In this document: positions 22,130 through 31,629 of the stretch, piece after piece
How positions within the stretch are numbered: position 1 is the first letter of the stretch
Layout: each line of letters starts with the position of its first letter
Assembly (NCBI RefSeq): GCF_013283785.1
Contig: NZ_JABCPZ010000107.1
Location: forward strand, 1 to 34,173
Direction: 5' to 3'
Source of the DNA: Nonomuraea antri
Lineage (GTDB): Bacteria > Actinomycetota > Actinomycetes > Streptosporangiales > Streptosporangiaceae
DNA: 34,173 nucleotides
The notes under the pieces: generated by a model
The model's database searches: none
Seen by the model: the letters and a program-made list of their open reading frames with translations, nothing else
Told to the model about the DNA's origin: nothing
Program-made: the position numbers and the translations under genes

Positions 22130-23506
22130 ATGAGTGTGCGTGTTCCCTTGTCATCCGGATTCGTCAACGGTGACGTGTCCTACTGGTATCGAGCCACGGG
22201 CGTCCCAGCGCCCGGGCCGCGGCTCGACGGCGACCTCCAGGCGGACGTGGTCATCGTCGGCGCCGGCTACACCGGCCTGTGGACCGCGTACTACCTCAAG
22301 CGGGCCCGGCCCACGCTCCGGGTCGTGGTGCTGGAGCAGGAGTTCGCCGGGTTCGGCGCGTCCGGGCGCAACGGCGGCTGGCTGACCGGCGACCTGGCCG
22401 GGGCGCACGAACGCTACGGCGAGGGCGCGCGCCGCCTGCAGCGCGAGATGTACACCTCGATCGACGAGGTGATCCAGGTCTGCCAGAAGGAGGGCATCGA
22501 CGCCGACATCGTCAAGGGCGGCGTGCTCACCGTGGCACGCTCCACCGCCCAGGCCACCCGGCTGCGCGCCTCGGTGTCGTCGGCGCGGGCCTGGGGCATC
22601 GAGGAGCCCGACCTGCGCCTGGTGAACGCCACCGACCACGTACGGGTCGCGGGCGCGACGGCCGCCTCCTGGAGCCCGCACTGCGCCAGGATCCAGCCGG
22701 CCAAGCTGGCCCAGGGCCTGGCCAGGGCCGTACGCGAACTCGGCGTCACCATCTACGAGCGGACGCCGGTCACCGAGATCGCGCCGAACCGGGCCGCCAC
22801 CCCGTACGGGACGGTCTCCGCCCAGTACGTGATCCGCGCCACGGAGGGCTTCACCGCGCGGCTGAAGGGGCTGCGGCGGCAGTGGCTGCCGATGAACAGC
22901 TCCATGATCGTGACCGAGCCGCTGCCCGAGTCGTTCTGGGAGTCGGTCGGCTGGCAGGGCTCCGAGCTGCTCGGCGACATGGCCCACTACTACATGTACG
23001 CCCAGCGCACGGCCGACGACCGGATCGCGTTCGGCGGGCGCGGCCGGCCGTACATGTACGGTTCACGCTTCGACGCCCGCGGCCACACCCACGACTGGAC
23101 GGTCGAGGCGCTCTGGCAGCTGCTGACCGACTTCTTCCCGGCCGCCCGTTCCTCGTCGGTGGCGCACGCCTGGTCGGGCGTGCTCGGCGTGCCCCGCGAC
23201 TGGTGCTCGACCGTGCACGTGGACCCGGCGACCGGCCTCGGCTGGGCCGGCGGTTACACCGGTCACGGCGTCACCACCACGAACCTGGCCGGGCGCACGC
23301 TGCGCGACCTGATCCTGGGCGAGGAGAGCGAGCTGACGTCCCTGCCGTGGGTGGGGCGCAAGGTACGGTCGTGGGAGCCCGAGCCGCTGCGGTGGCTGGG
23401 CGTGCACGCCATGTACCGCCTGTACCGGGTGGCCGACCACCGCGAACGCTCGATGCCCCGCACGTCGGCGCTGGCCCGCTTCGCCGACCTCATCACCGGC
23501 CACTGA
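22130..23506 (+). CDS. FAD-dependent amine/amino-acid oxidase (PuuB/DAO family)
   Basis: This 458-residue protein has the FAD-binding start DVVIVGAGYTGLWTAYYLKR, the second loop FGASGRNGGWLTGDL and the C-terminal GWAGGYTGHGVTTTNLAGRTLRDLI typical of glycine/D-amino-acid oxidase family members. The closest pattern is gamma-glutamylputrescine oxidase PuuB, which oxidises amines with oxygen. I chose the ATG at 22130 (AGGATATGGGG upstream); the frame extends to 22085. It is followed after 52 bp by a YtcJ amidohydrolase, so both may act in breakdown of an amide or amine, which is inference. Its stop codon is part of a 12-bp tandem array. Confidence 0.88.
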   Translation: MSVRVPLSSGFVNGDVSYWYRATGVPAPGPRLDGDLQADVVIVGAGYTGLWTAYYLKRARPTLRVVVLEQEFAGFGASGRNGGWLTGDLAGAHERYGEGARRLQREMYTSIDEVIQVCQKEGIDADIVKGGVLTVARSTAQATRLRASVSSARAWGIEEPDLRLVNATDHVRVAGATAASWSPHCARIQPAKLAQGLARAVRELGVTIYERTPVTEIAPNRAATPYGTVSAQYVIRATEGFTARLKGLRRQWLPMNSSMIVTEPLPESFWESVGWQGSELLGDMAHYYMYAQRTADDRIAFGGRGRPYMYGSRFDARGHTHDWTVEALWQLLTDFFPAARSSSVAHAWSGVLGVPRDWCSTVHVDPATGLGWAGGYTGHGVTTTNLAGRTLRDLILGEESELTSLPWVGRKVRSWEPEPLRWLGVHAMYRLYRVADHRERSMPRTSALARFADLITGH

Positions 23507-23543
23507 ACCGGTCGCTGGACTGGTCACCGGACCGGTCACTGGA
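23496..23543. repeat. 12-bp tandem array, four copies, containing the FAD-oxidoreductase stop codon
   Basis: Four units: CCGGCCACTGAA, CCGGTCGCTGGA, CTGGTCACCGGA, CCGGTCACTGGA. The first contains the stop TGA at 23504-23506, so the array looks like duplication of the gene's last codons into the intergenic gap. Confidence 0.88.
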
Positions 23544-23558
23544 TTCGAAGGGATCTTC

Positions 23559-25166
23559 ATGAACATCCTCTTCCGTGGCGGACGCGTCTTCACCGGCAGG
23601 GAGCTGCTGTCCGCGGCGGTGCTGGTGAGGGACGGCGTGATCGCCGCGGTGGGCCAGGAGGCCGAGCTGGCGGCCCAGGCGCCGGGGCACGAGAGCGTGG
23701 ACCTGGACGGCGGCCTGCTGACGCCGGGCTTCACCGACGCGCACATCCACCCGGTGCAGGCCGGCCTCGAACGCGCCAAGTGCGACCTGTCAGAAATCTA
23801 CGGACTTGACGCCTATTTGGCCAAGATCAGCGACTATGCCACGAAAAATCCTGAAAAAGAATGGATTGATGGCGGCGGCTGGGACATGTCAGCCTTCCCC
23901 GGCGGGCTCCCCCACCGCGACCAGCTCGACTTCCTCGACCGTCCCGTCTACCTGATCCAGCGCGACCACCACGCCGCCTGGGTCAACACCCGGGCACTCG
24001 AACTGGCCGGCATCACCGCCGACACCCCCGACCCGGCCGACGGCCGCATCGAGCGCGACCCCGACGGCGCACCCAGCGGCGTGCTGCACGAGGGCGCGAT
24101 GGACCTGGTCGGCCTGCTCACCCCGCGTCCCACCGCCGCCGACCTGGACGCCGCGCTGGCCGACGCCGAGCGGTACCTGTTCTCGCTGGGCATCACCGGC
24201 TGGCAGGACGCGATCGTGGGCTCGTACGCGGGCTCGGACGACCAGCTGCCCACCTACGTCGCCGCGGCGGCGTCCGGGCGGCTGCGGGCGCGCGTGGTGG
24301 GCGCGCTGTGGTGGGACAGGACGCGCGGGCTCGACCAGATCGACGAGCTGATCGCGCGCCGCGCCTCCGCCGAGGGCCTGGAGCGCTTCCGCGCCACGTC
24401 CATCAAGATCATGCAGGACGGCATCACGGAGAACTTCACCGCGGCCACGCTGGAGCCGTACTGCCAGTGCGGCGGCACCGGGCTGTCCTACGTCGACCCG
24501 GCCAAGCTCCGCGAGTACGTCGCCGAACTCGACAGGCACGGCTTCCAGGTGCACTTCCACGCCATCGGCGAGCGCGCGGTCCGGGAGGCGCTGGACAGCT
24601 TCACCGGCACCGACCCGGCCAACCGCCACCACATCGCGCACCTGCAGATCATCGAGCCTTCGGACGTCCCGCGCTTCGCCGCGCTCGGCGTGACGGCCAA
24701 CCTGCAGCCGCTGTGGGCCACCCACCACGCCCAGATGGACGAGCTGACCCTGCCCTTCCTGGGCGAGCCGCGTTCGTCCTGGCAGTACCCGTTCGCCGAC
24801 CTGCGGGCGCACGGCACCAGGTTCTGCGCGGGCAGCGACTGGCCGGTCTCCAACGCCGACCCGCTGCAGGGCATGCACGTGGCGGTCAACCGCACCGAGC
24901 CGGGCGGTTCGGTGCACGCCGATTACCCGACGGCCCAGACCCCGTTCCTGCCCGGCCAGCGCATCGACCTGGCCACGGCGATGGCGGCGTACACGGCGGG
25001 CTCGGCCTGGATCAACCGCTCCCCGGCCGGCGTCATCGCGGCCGGGCGGCCCGCCGACCTGGTGGTGCTGGACCGCGACCCGTTCGCGCTGCCCGCCGAG
25101 GAGATCTGGACGACCCGGGTGCGCCAGACGTTCGTGGACGGCGTCGCCGTGCACGACCTCTCCTGA
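23559..25166 (+). CDS. Amidohydrolase of the YtcJ/AmdA type
   Basis: The 535-residue metal-dependent amidohydrolase shows GFTDAHIHP (metal His62 and His64), FHAIGERAV, HHIAHLQ and AGSDWPV (catalytic Asp), and ends with a typical GRPADLVVLDRDPFALP. YtcJ-like enzymes hydrolyse N-acyl or formamide-type C-N bonds; the substrate is unknown. The ATG at 23559 has AAGGGATC upstream. Residues about 78-104 (SEIYGLDAYL and on to EKEWID) are encoded by an about 43% GC patch with codons such as AAA, GAA, AAT and GAT that are rare elsewhere. It is the second gene of the operon with the FAD oxidase and ends at a strong terminator. Confidence 0.92.
   Translation: MNILFRGGRVFTGRELLSAAVLVRDGVIAAVGQEAELAAQAPGHESVDLDGGLLTPGFTDAHIHPVQAGLERAKCDLSEIYGLDAYLAKISDYATKNPEKEWIDGGGWDMSAFPGGLPHRDQLDFLDRPVYLIQRDHHAAWVNTRALELAGITADTPDPADGRIERDPDGAPSGVLHEGAMDLVGLLTPRPTAADLDAALADAERYLFSLGITGWQDAIVGSYAGSDDQLPTYVAAAASGRLRARVVGALWWDRTRGLDQIDELIARRASAEGLERFRATSIKIMQDGITENFTAATLEPYCQCGGTGLSYVDPAKLREYVAELDRHGFQVHFHAIGERAVREALDSFTGTDPANRHHIAHLQIIEPSDVPRFAALGVTANLQPLWATHHAQMDELTLPFLGEPRSSWQYPFADLRAHGTRFCAGSDWPVSNADPLQGMHVAVNRTEPGGSVHADYPTAQTPFLPGQRIDLATAMAAYTAGSAWINRSPAGVIAAGRPADLVVLDRDPFALPAEEIWTTRVRQTFVDGVAVHDLS
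23788..23872 (+). other. Low-GC patch in the amidohydrolase gene
   Basis: About 43% GC (34 of 80 bases from 23791 to 23870) against about 72% in the flanks. The frame is intact and the encoded protein fits the family, so this is not a frameshift. Confidence 0.8.
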
Positions 25167-25208
25167 CCTCGCGCGGCCGTTCTGGACGGCGGCCGCCTGA
25201 ACGCACGC

Positions 25209-25242
25209 AGCGGCCCCCGCATCGACCGATGCGGGGGCCGCT
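25209..25242. terminator. Strong bidirectional terminator between the amidohydrolase and rbpA
   Basis: Arms 25209-25224 and 25227-25242 pair perfectly over 16 bp (AGCGGCCCCCGCATCG and its complement) with a 2-base loop. It serves the plus-strand amidohydrolase operon and the minus-strand secG-rbpA side. Confidence 0.92.
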
Positions 25243-25263
25243 TGTGTGACAGGCCTCGCCCGT

Positions 25264-25608
25264 TTACCAGGGGGACTTGTTGTTGCGCAGGCGCTCCAGC
25301 GCTTCCTCGAGGATCGCCTTGCCGTCCTTGTCGCTCCGGCGCTCCTTCACGTAGGCCAGGTGCGTCTTGTACGGCTCGTTCTTGGGCGGGGCAGGCGGGG
25401 CCTCCTCGTCCTGTCCGGCTGGGAGGCCGCAGCGCGGGCAGTCCCACAGCTCGGGGACCGCCGCGTCGCTGGCGAAGCTGGGGCGCGTCTCGTGCATGTT
25501 GGCGCACCAGAACGAGACCCGCACTCTCGGAGCTGCCTCGCCGCGCTCGGCCTCCCCCATCGGGCCGGCGCCGACTCGGCTGCCACGGATCGCGTTGCCA
25601 CTACCCAC
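25264..25608 (-). CDS. rbpA: RNA polymerase-binding protein RbpA
   Basis: This 114-residue protein is the actinobacterial activator that binds RNA polymerase and group I/II sigma factors and stabilises the open complex. It starts with the conserved GSGNAIRGSRVGAGPMGE core-binding segment, has a zinc-ribbon-like middle (CANMHETR, CPRCGLPAGQD) and ends with the sigma-interacting KNEPYKTHLAYVKERRSD. I use the GTG at 25608, with AGGAG upstream, because the family starts just before GSGNAI. It lies downstream of secG, end to end with a terminator. Confidence 0.95.
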   Translation of the reverse strand: MGSGNAIRGSRVGAGPMGEAERGEAAPRVRVSFWCANMHETRPSFASDAAVPELWDCPRCGLPAGQDEEAPPAPPKNEPYKTHLAYVKERRSDKDGKAILEEALERLRNNKSPW

Positions 25609-25680
25609 GGATGAACTCCTCGCTCGATCGCCCCGCGACACAACACGGGGGGAGAATCACTGTCACGCGTTAACTTCAGC

Positions 25681-25911
25681 TCACGGCTTGAGAAGCAGGC
25701 CGAGAGCGATGATGCAGACGAACCAGACCGTCCCCGTGATGATGGTCAGACGGTCGAGGTTGCGCTCCACCACCGAGGAACCGCCGAAGTTCGACGAGAA
25801 CCCGCCGCCGAACATGTCGGACAGGCCGCCTCCCTTGCCCTTGTGGAGCAGGACGAGCAGGATCATGAGACAACTCGCCAGGATGAGGGCGATGGAGATT
25901 CCGAGTTCCAC
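25681..25911 (-). CDS. secG: Preprotein translocase subunit SecG
   Basis: A 76-residue membrane protein with two spans: GISIALILASCLMILLVLLHK and LTIITGTVWFVCIIALGLLL. The connecting GKGGGLSDMFGGG is the SecG signature. It assists SecYEG in protein export. The GTG at 25911 has GAAGGAACAGG upstream. It follows tpiA after 99 bp, the usual actinobacterial order. Confidence 0.95.
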   Translation of the reverse strand: MELGISIALILASCLMILLVLLHKGKGGGLSDMFGGGFSSNFGGSSVVERNLDRLTIITGTVWFVCIIALGLLLKP

Positions 25912-26010
25912 GGTATGCCTGTTCCTTCAGTGCTCAGTTACGCGCGACGATTCAAACTTGCCTCTTGAGGGTACGACCTGCTGTCAAGTCGCACCCCCAG
26001 AACGACTCAG

Positions 26011-26793
26011 TTAGCCAGGCAATTCGGAGAATCGGCAGATCTTGGCGAACTCCCCGTCGTCGATACTGGCGCCACCCACGAGCGCGCCGTCGACGTCGGG
26101 CTGAGCCATGATGCCGGCGATGTTGCCTGACTTGACCGAGCCACCGTAAAGGATACGGACCGCAGAGGCCACTTCGGGGTCGTACAGCTCCGCGAGTCTC
26201 ACTCGCAACGCGCCGCACACCTCCTGGGCGTCCTCGGGGGTGGCGACCTCGCCCGTGCCGATCGCCCACACGGGCTCGTACGCCACCACTATCGATTTTG
26301 CCTGCTCGGCGGTGATTTTGCGCAGCGCGCCGTCGAGCTGGGCGACGCTGTGCGCGATGTGGCCGCCGGCCTGGCGCACCTCCAGCCCTTCGCCGACGCA
26401 CAGGATCGGCGTGATCGAGTGCCGGTAGGCGGCCTGGACCTTGGTGTTGACCAGGTCGTCGTCCTCCCGGTGGTACTGGCGGCGCTCGGAGTGGCCGATC
26501 ACCACGAACGTGCAGCCCAGCTTGGCCAGCATCGCGCCGGAGATCTCGCCGGTGTAGGCGCCGGCGTCGTGCGGGGACAGGTCCTGGCCGCCGTACACGA
26601 TGCGCAGTTTGTCGCCGTCAACGAGGGTCTGGACGCTGCGCAGGTCGGTGAACGGCGGCAGCACGGCCACCTCGACCTTGTCGAAGTCCTTGTCGTTGAG
26701 TGCGAAGGCCAGCTTCTGGACCAGCTTGATGGCCTCGAAGTGGTTGAGGTTCATCTTCCAGTTGCCGGCGATGAGCGGCTTTCGCTGCGTCAA
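26011..26793 (-). CDS. tpiA: Triosephosphate isomerase
   Basis: This 260-residue TIM barrel interconverts dihydroxyacetone phosphate and glyceraldehyde 3-phosphate. GNWKMN carries the catalytic lysine, VVIGHSERR the histidine, and VAYEPVWAIGTG the glutamate plus the mobile loop 6. The C-terminal phosphate-binding ILYGGSVKSGN and LVGGASID are present. The start is a TTG at 26793 one base after the pgk stop, with GAGGA close upstream, so it is coupled to pgk. Confidence 0.95.
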   Translation of the reverse strand: MTQRKPLIAGNWKMNLNHFEAIKLVQKLAFALNDKDFDKVEVAVLPPFTDLRSVQTLVDGDKLRIVYGGQDLSPHDAGAYTGEISGAMLAKLGCTFVVIGHSERRQYHREDDDLVNTKVQAAYRHSITPILCVGEGLEVRQAGGHIAHSVAQLDGALRKITAEQAKSIVVAYEPVWAIGTGEVATPEDAQEVCGALRVRLAELYDPEVASAVRILYGGSVKSGNIAGIMAQPDVDGALVGGASIDDGEFAKICRFSELPG

Positions 26794-26794
26794 C

Positions 26795-27982
26795 TCAGTC
26801 CTCCAGAGCCGCGAGTCCGGGCAGGGTCTTGCCTTCGAGGTATTCGAGGCTGGCCCCGCCCCCGGTGGAAATGTGCGAGAAACCATCTTCGGGCAGGCCG
26901 AGCTGCCGTACGGCCGCCGCGGAGTCGCCGCCGCCGACCACGGTGAACGCCTGCGAGGCGATCAGCGCCTCGGCGACCGCCCTGGTGCCGCCGGAGAACG
27001 CCGCGAACTCGAACACGCCCATCGGGCCGTTCCAGAAGACGGTCTTGGCGTCGGCCAGCTCGCCCGCGAACAGCTCACGCGACTTGGGGCCGATGTCGAG
27101 GCCCTGGCGGTCGGCCGGGATCGCCGTGGCCTCGACCATGTCGTGGTCGGCGTCGGCGGCGAAGTCGGTGGCGGCCAGCACGTCGACCGGCAGCACCAGC
27201 CGCACGCCCCGCTTCGCGGCCTCGTCGAGGAAGCCGCGCACCTGGTCGAGCTGGTCCTCCTGGAGCAGCGACCGGCCCACCTCGTGGCCCTGGGCCTTGA
27301 GGAAGGTGTAGGCCATGCCGCCGCCGATGATCAGCTTGTCGACCTTGGTGAGCAGGTTGGCGATGACGCCGAGCTTGTCGGAGACCTTCGCGCCGCCGAG
27401 CACGACCGCGTACGGCCTGGCCACGTCCTCGGTGAGCCGCTTGAGCACCTCGACCTCGGCGGTGATCAGCCCGCCCGCCGCGTGCGGCAGCAGCCGCGGC
27501 ACGTCGTAGACGCTGGCGTGCTTGCGGTGCACCGCGCCGAAGCCGTCGCCGACGTAGAGCTCGGCCAGCCCGGCCAGCTTCTCGGCGAACGCGCCGCGGG
27601 TGGCGTCGTCCTTGGACTCCTCGCCCGGCTCGTAGCGCAGGTTCTCCAGCAGGGCCACCTGGCCGTCCTGGAGCGCGGCCGCGGTGGCCTGGGCGCTCTC
27701 GCCGACGACGTCGGCGGCGAAGGCCACGTCCTGGCCGAGCAGCTCGCCGAGCCGCCTGGCGACCGGCTCGAGGGAGTATTTCGGGTTCACCGCGCCCTTG
27801 GGACGGCCCAGGTGGGCGCAGACGATCACCTTCGCGCCGCGCTCGGCCAAGGTCTTGATCGTCGGTACCGAGGCCCTGATACGGCCGTCATCGGTGATCG
27901 TCTCGCCGTCGAGCGGGACGTTGAGGTCGGCCCGCACGAGAACGCGGCGGCCTTTCACGTCGAGATCGTCGAGCGTGCGCAT
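26795..27982 (-). CDS. pgk: Phosphoglycerate kinase
   Basis: A 395-residue enzyme that makes ATP from 1,3-bisphosphoglycerate. RRVLVRADLNVPL and AHLGRPKG bind the substrate, NGPMGVFE and the C-terminal VVGGGDSAAAV and STGGGASLEYLEG form the nucleotide and hinge parts. The ATG at 27982 has GGAAGTGA upstream; a longer frame to 28063 is not supported. It lies between gap and tpiA in the glycolytic operon. Confidence 0.96.
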   Translation of the reverse strand: MRTLDDLDVKGRRVLVRADLNVPLDGETITDDGRIRASVPTIKTLAERGAKVIVCAHLGRPKGAVNPKYSLEPVARRLGELLGQDVAFAADVVGESAQATAAALQDGQVALLENLRYEPGEESKDDATRGAFAEKLAGLAELYVGDGFGAVHRKHASVYDVPRLLPHAAGGLITAEVEVLKRLTEDVARPYAVVLGGAKVSDKLGVIANLLTKVDKLIIGGGMAYTFLKAQGHEVGRSLLQEDQLDQVRGFLDEAAKRGVRLVLPVDVLAATDFAADADHDMVEATAIPADRQGLDIGPKSRELFAGELADAKTVFWNGPMGVFEFAAFSGGTRAVAEALIASQAFTVVGGGDSAAAVRQLGLPEDGFSHISTGGGASLEYLEGKTLPGLAALED

Positions 27983-28140
27983 GCTCACTTCCGTGTTCCC
28001 TTCTGAACGAGGCGCGCGGCCGGCGCGCCCCGTCGTCGTGCGTGTGTCCATGGCCTCACTCATCGAGGCGGCTCGGCCTCCTCACGTGGTGAGGCGGCCC
28101 GTGGTCGCCGGGAGAGGCCGCCGAACCGGTCGGCGGCTTG

Positions 28141-28176
28141 TCTCGCGGGCCGTCGGAGGTCGCGGTCTCGCGGCCG

Positions 28177-28189
<13 letters not shown>
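28141..28189 (-). repeat. 24/25-bp tandem duplication containing the gap stop codon
   Basis: Unit 28166-28189 contains the last gap codons and stop (28177-28179); unit 28141-28165 directly beyond it is the same sequence with two changes and one extra base. The 3' end of gap has been duplicated into the spacer before pgk. Confidence 0.82.
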
Positions 28190-29181
<992 letters not shown>

Positions 29182-29229
29182 GGGAACCGATCTCCTCGAA
29201 CAGATGGCGGGCTGAAACCTCAATCACGA

Positions 29230-29261
29230 ACCCTATCGGACCTAAATTGGTTTAGACCACT
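29230..29261 (-). promoter_or_regulatory. gap promoter with a DasR-like operator (dre)
   Basis: On the minus strand AGTGGTCTAAACCAAT (29261-29246) matches 14 of 16 bases of the DasR consensus AGTGGTCTAGACCACT. TAGGGT (29235-29230) is a -10, and TGGTCT inside the dre falls at -35 with an 18-bp spacer. DasR is a GntR/HutC repressor released by glucosamine-6-phosphate. Confidence 0.6.
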
Positions 29262-29365
29262 GCAGGGTGTACCCAACGAATCGGCGTTCGGGCAGCGCAA
29301 TTTGCGAGGTTCGAGTAAAGTGCCCGACTCGTCGGAGTAAATTCGCGCATTCTCTGGGGGCTGAG

Positions 29366-30019
29366 ATGTCACGTAAGAGGTCCGGCCTGCTCTCTGGGCT
29401 GATCATCGGCTTGATCGCCGCACTGTTCTGCACCGCCGCGGTGTGCGCGGCCATTCTGTTCTCCCACCTGATTCCTGAGGCCGTCATGGCGGCCGCCGAG
29501 GGCCGGGTCTTCGTCATCGGACTCGGCGTGGCCGCCGGTCTGCTGCTGGCGCTGGTGATGATGTGCGCGCGCCCGCGCAGTCTCGTCCTCCCCCCGCTGG
29601 CGGCGCTGTACGCCGCCGCGGCCACGGTGCTCGGTCTCGTCGTCGGGACGACGGCCATGGTGTCGAATCTCACCTCGATCCAGCAGGTCGGCGCGGGCGT
29701 CTTCTTCTCCGAGTTCGACCTCGGCCGGTTCGCCGAGGCCCTGCCTCATTCGTTCAAGAACATGTTGCTGGTCACCGTCGATGTGACATGGCCGTTCTGG
29801 ACCTCCGCCGCGAGCGCGGCGCTGCTCGCGTTCGTGCTGGTCGCCCTGCGGGTACGGCGCCTGCGCCGGCTGGCCGCACGTGCCGCGGAGCCCGTTCAGG
29901 TCGTCGAGGAGGAGCCGGAGGTCGAGTACCGGGCGCCGTTCGAGCCCGCGCAGGCGCCGAGCGGATCGTCCGCGGGCACGGGGGATCTGTTCACCCCGCG
30001 CAAGCCCGCCAGAGATTAA
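29366..30019 (+). CDS. Four-span membrane protein of unknown function
   Basis: A 217-residue protein with four hydrophobic segments (about 7-32, 48-67, 75-96 and 146-165) and an acidic cytosolic tail (VQVVEEEPEVEYRAPFEPAQ, ending in LFTPRKPARD). SGLLSGLIIGLIAALFC at the start resembles the start of the next gene, which may be a diverged paralogue. The ATG at 29366 follows a G-rich site. I do not recognise a family. Confidence 0.7.
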   Translation: MSRKRSGLLSGLIIGLIAALFCTAAVCAAILFSHLIPEAVMAAAEGRVFVIGLGVAAGLLLALVMMCARPRSLVLPPLAALYAAAATVLGLVVGTTAMVSNLTSIQQVGAGVFFSEFDLGRFAEALPHSFKNMLLVTVDVTWPFWTSAASAALLAFVLVALRVRRLRRLAARAAEPVQVVEEEPEVEYRAPFEPAQAPSGSSAGTGDLFTPRKPARD

Positions 30020-30105
30020 AGGTATTTCTCCGGCGTAGGCCACCGGGCGGGGAGTAAGGTCACGGAAACATCACGGCACATTCCCCGACATAGGGACTCC
30101 CCAAC

Positions 30106-31629
30106 ATGTCCAGTGACAACACAGGCTTAGCACCTGGCATCCTGGTCGGTCTGGTGGCCGCGCTCGTCGGAGCCGGACTCTACGGCGTCATCTCCGGAGT
30201 CACCGGGTACCAGCTCGGCGTCGCCACCGCTGGAATCGGCTTCCTGGTCGGCGCCGGCATGATGGCCGTCAAGTCCGCGAGCCCGCTCCTCGCGCCGCTG
30301 GCCGCGCTGTTCGGCCTGATCGGCGCCGCGCTCGGCACGCTGCTCGGCCTCTCCCTGGCGCTGATCGACCTGGCCAAGCAGGAGGGCGCCGCGCTCGACT
30401 TCGGCACCGCGCTGTCGGTGAGCGCCGGCAGCTACGGCACGTTCGTCAACGAGGAGCGTGTCACGCTGCTGTTCTGGGCGCTCAGCGCGGCGGCCGCGTT
30501 CGGGTTCGTGAACCGGCGGATGAAGGCGGCCAAGGCCCGCGGGCTGGACGACGACGGCTACCAGCCCGACGGCCTGTTCTCGGCCCGGTCGGACGACCCG
30601 TTCCAGCCGCACATCCCGCCACGCAGATCCCTGCGCCCGGACGGCGGCTTCCCACCGTCCACGGAGAACCCGTTCCCACCACACCAGGACGACCGATACC
30701 CCGGAACGCCGCACCAGGACGACAGTTACGCGAGGACGCCGCACGAGAACGACAGGTACGCGGGCACGCCGCACGAGAACGGGTTCCGCCCGCGACGCGG
30801 CAACCCGTTCCCCGGCGGGCGGGACACCGGCTACCCCGAGCACCGCGACGACAGATTCGGGGCCCGACGGGACAGCGGGTTCCCGGAGCACCGCGACGAC
30901 AGGTTCGCCACGCAGCGGGACACCGGCTACCCCGAGCCGCGCGAGAACAGGTTCGCCGCGCGGCACGACGACGGGTTCCCCGGGCAGCGGGACAACGGCC
31001 ACCCCGCACAGCGCGGTGACGCGTTCCCCGCCCCCACCGATAACGGGTTCCCCACGCAGCGCGGTGACGGTTTCCTCGCGCCCGCCGACGACGGCTTCCC
31101 CGCGCAACGCGGCAGCGGGTTCCCCGGGCAGCCCGACGACGCGTTCCCCACCCCCCGGGACGACTCGTTCTCCGCTCAGGGCGACACCGCGTTCCCCGGC
31201 TCGCCCGATCACGGACGCCCCGGTCAGCGCGGCGCCTTCCCCCGTCAGCAGCACCGCAACGGGTTCGCCAGGCCCGCGACCGGCTCGTCCCCCGCTCCGG
31301 AAGCGAACAGGTTCCGGGTCCGGCCCGAGAACCTGTTCCCGACCGACCGCCCGTTCCACATCAGGGCCGAGGACGTCCGGCCCGCCGAGAACCCGTTCCC
31401 CCGCCATGCCGAGGACCCGGTGCCGACCGAGAACCCGTTCCGGTCCCGGGCCGAGGACCCGGTACCCACCGAGAACCCGTTCCGCAACCGCACCGAGGAC
31501 GCGTTCCCACCGCCGTACCAGCGGGAGGAGAACTCGTTCCCGCCCCGGCACCTGCCACGCTACGAGGAACCGACTCCCGGCCAGGAGTACCAGCCCCGCC
31601 CCGACCACGGCCGCCACACCCAGAACTGA
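30106..31629 (+). CDS. Membrane protein with a long repetitive disordered tail
   Basis: The 507-residue protein has four N-terminal membrane segments (about 8-30, 35-53, 60-88 and 119-136) and then about 360 residues of low-complexity, proline/arginine/aspartate-rich sequence. The tail is an array: three 10-residue units (DDRYPGTPHQ type, 195-224), eighteen 8-residue units (D-x-G-F-P-x-x-R type, such as DDGFPAQR; 233-376) and three 14-residue units (AEDPVPTENPFRSR, 421-462). It ends with PRPDHGRHTQN. The tail probably lies in the cytoplasm and may bind other proteins through its repeated F-P motif. The function is unknown. The first 140 residues may resemble the preceding gene. Codon use in the tail follows the DNA repeat, with GC-rich third positions. 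Confidence 0.75.
   Translation: MSSDNTGLAPGILVGLVAALVGAGLYGVISGVTGYQLGVATAGIGFLVGAGMMAVKSASPLLAPLAALFGLIGAALGTLLGLSLALIDLAKQEGAALDFGTALSVSAGSYGTFVNEERVTLLFWALSAAAAFGFVNRRMKAAKARGLDDDGYQPDGLFSARSDDPFQPHIPPRRSLRPDGGFPPSTENPFPPHQDDRYPGTPHQDDSYARTPHENDRYAGTPHENGFRPRRGNPFPGGRDTGYPEHRDDRFGARRDSGFPEHRDDRFATQRDTGYPEPRENRFAARHDDGFPGQRDNGHPAQRGDAFPAPTDNGFPTQRGDGFLAPADDGFPAQRGSGFPGQPDDAFPTPRDDSFSAQGDTAFPGSPDHGRPGQRGAFPRQQHRNGFARPATGSSPAPEANRFRVRPENLFPTDRPFHIRAEDVRPAENPFPRHAEDPVPTENPFRSRAEDPVPTENPFRNRTEDAFPPPYQREENSFPPRHLPRYEEPTPGQEYQPRPDHGRHTQN
30688..31491 (+). repeat. Three coding tandem arrays (30, 24 and 42 bp) in the 507-residue membrane protein
   Basis: Three arrays follow each other: 30688-30777 (3 x 30 bp), 30802-31233 (18 x 24 bp) and 31366-31491 (3 x 42 bp). 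All keep the reading frame. The 24-bp array shows the GACGACGG and TTCCCCG cores. Variation between units indicates age rather than a very recent expansion. Confidence 0.88.

Noticed and set aside
23788..23872. Frameshift or inserted element in the amidohydrolase
   Set aside because: The frame is intact and the protein fits the family; only base composition differs, so it is reported as a low-GC patch.
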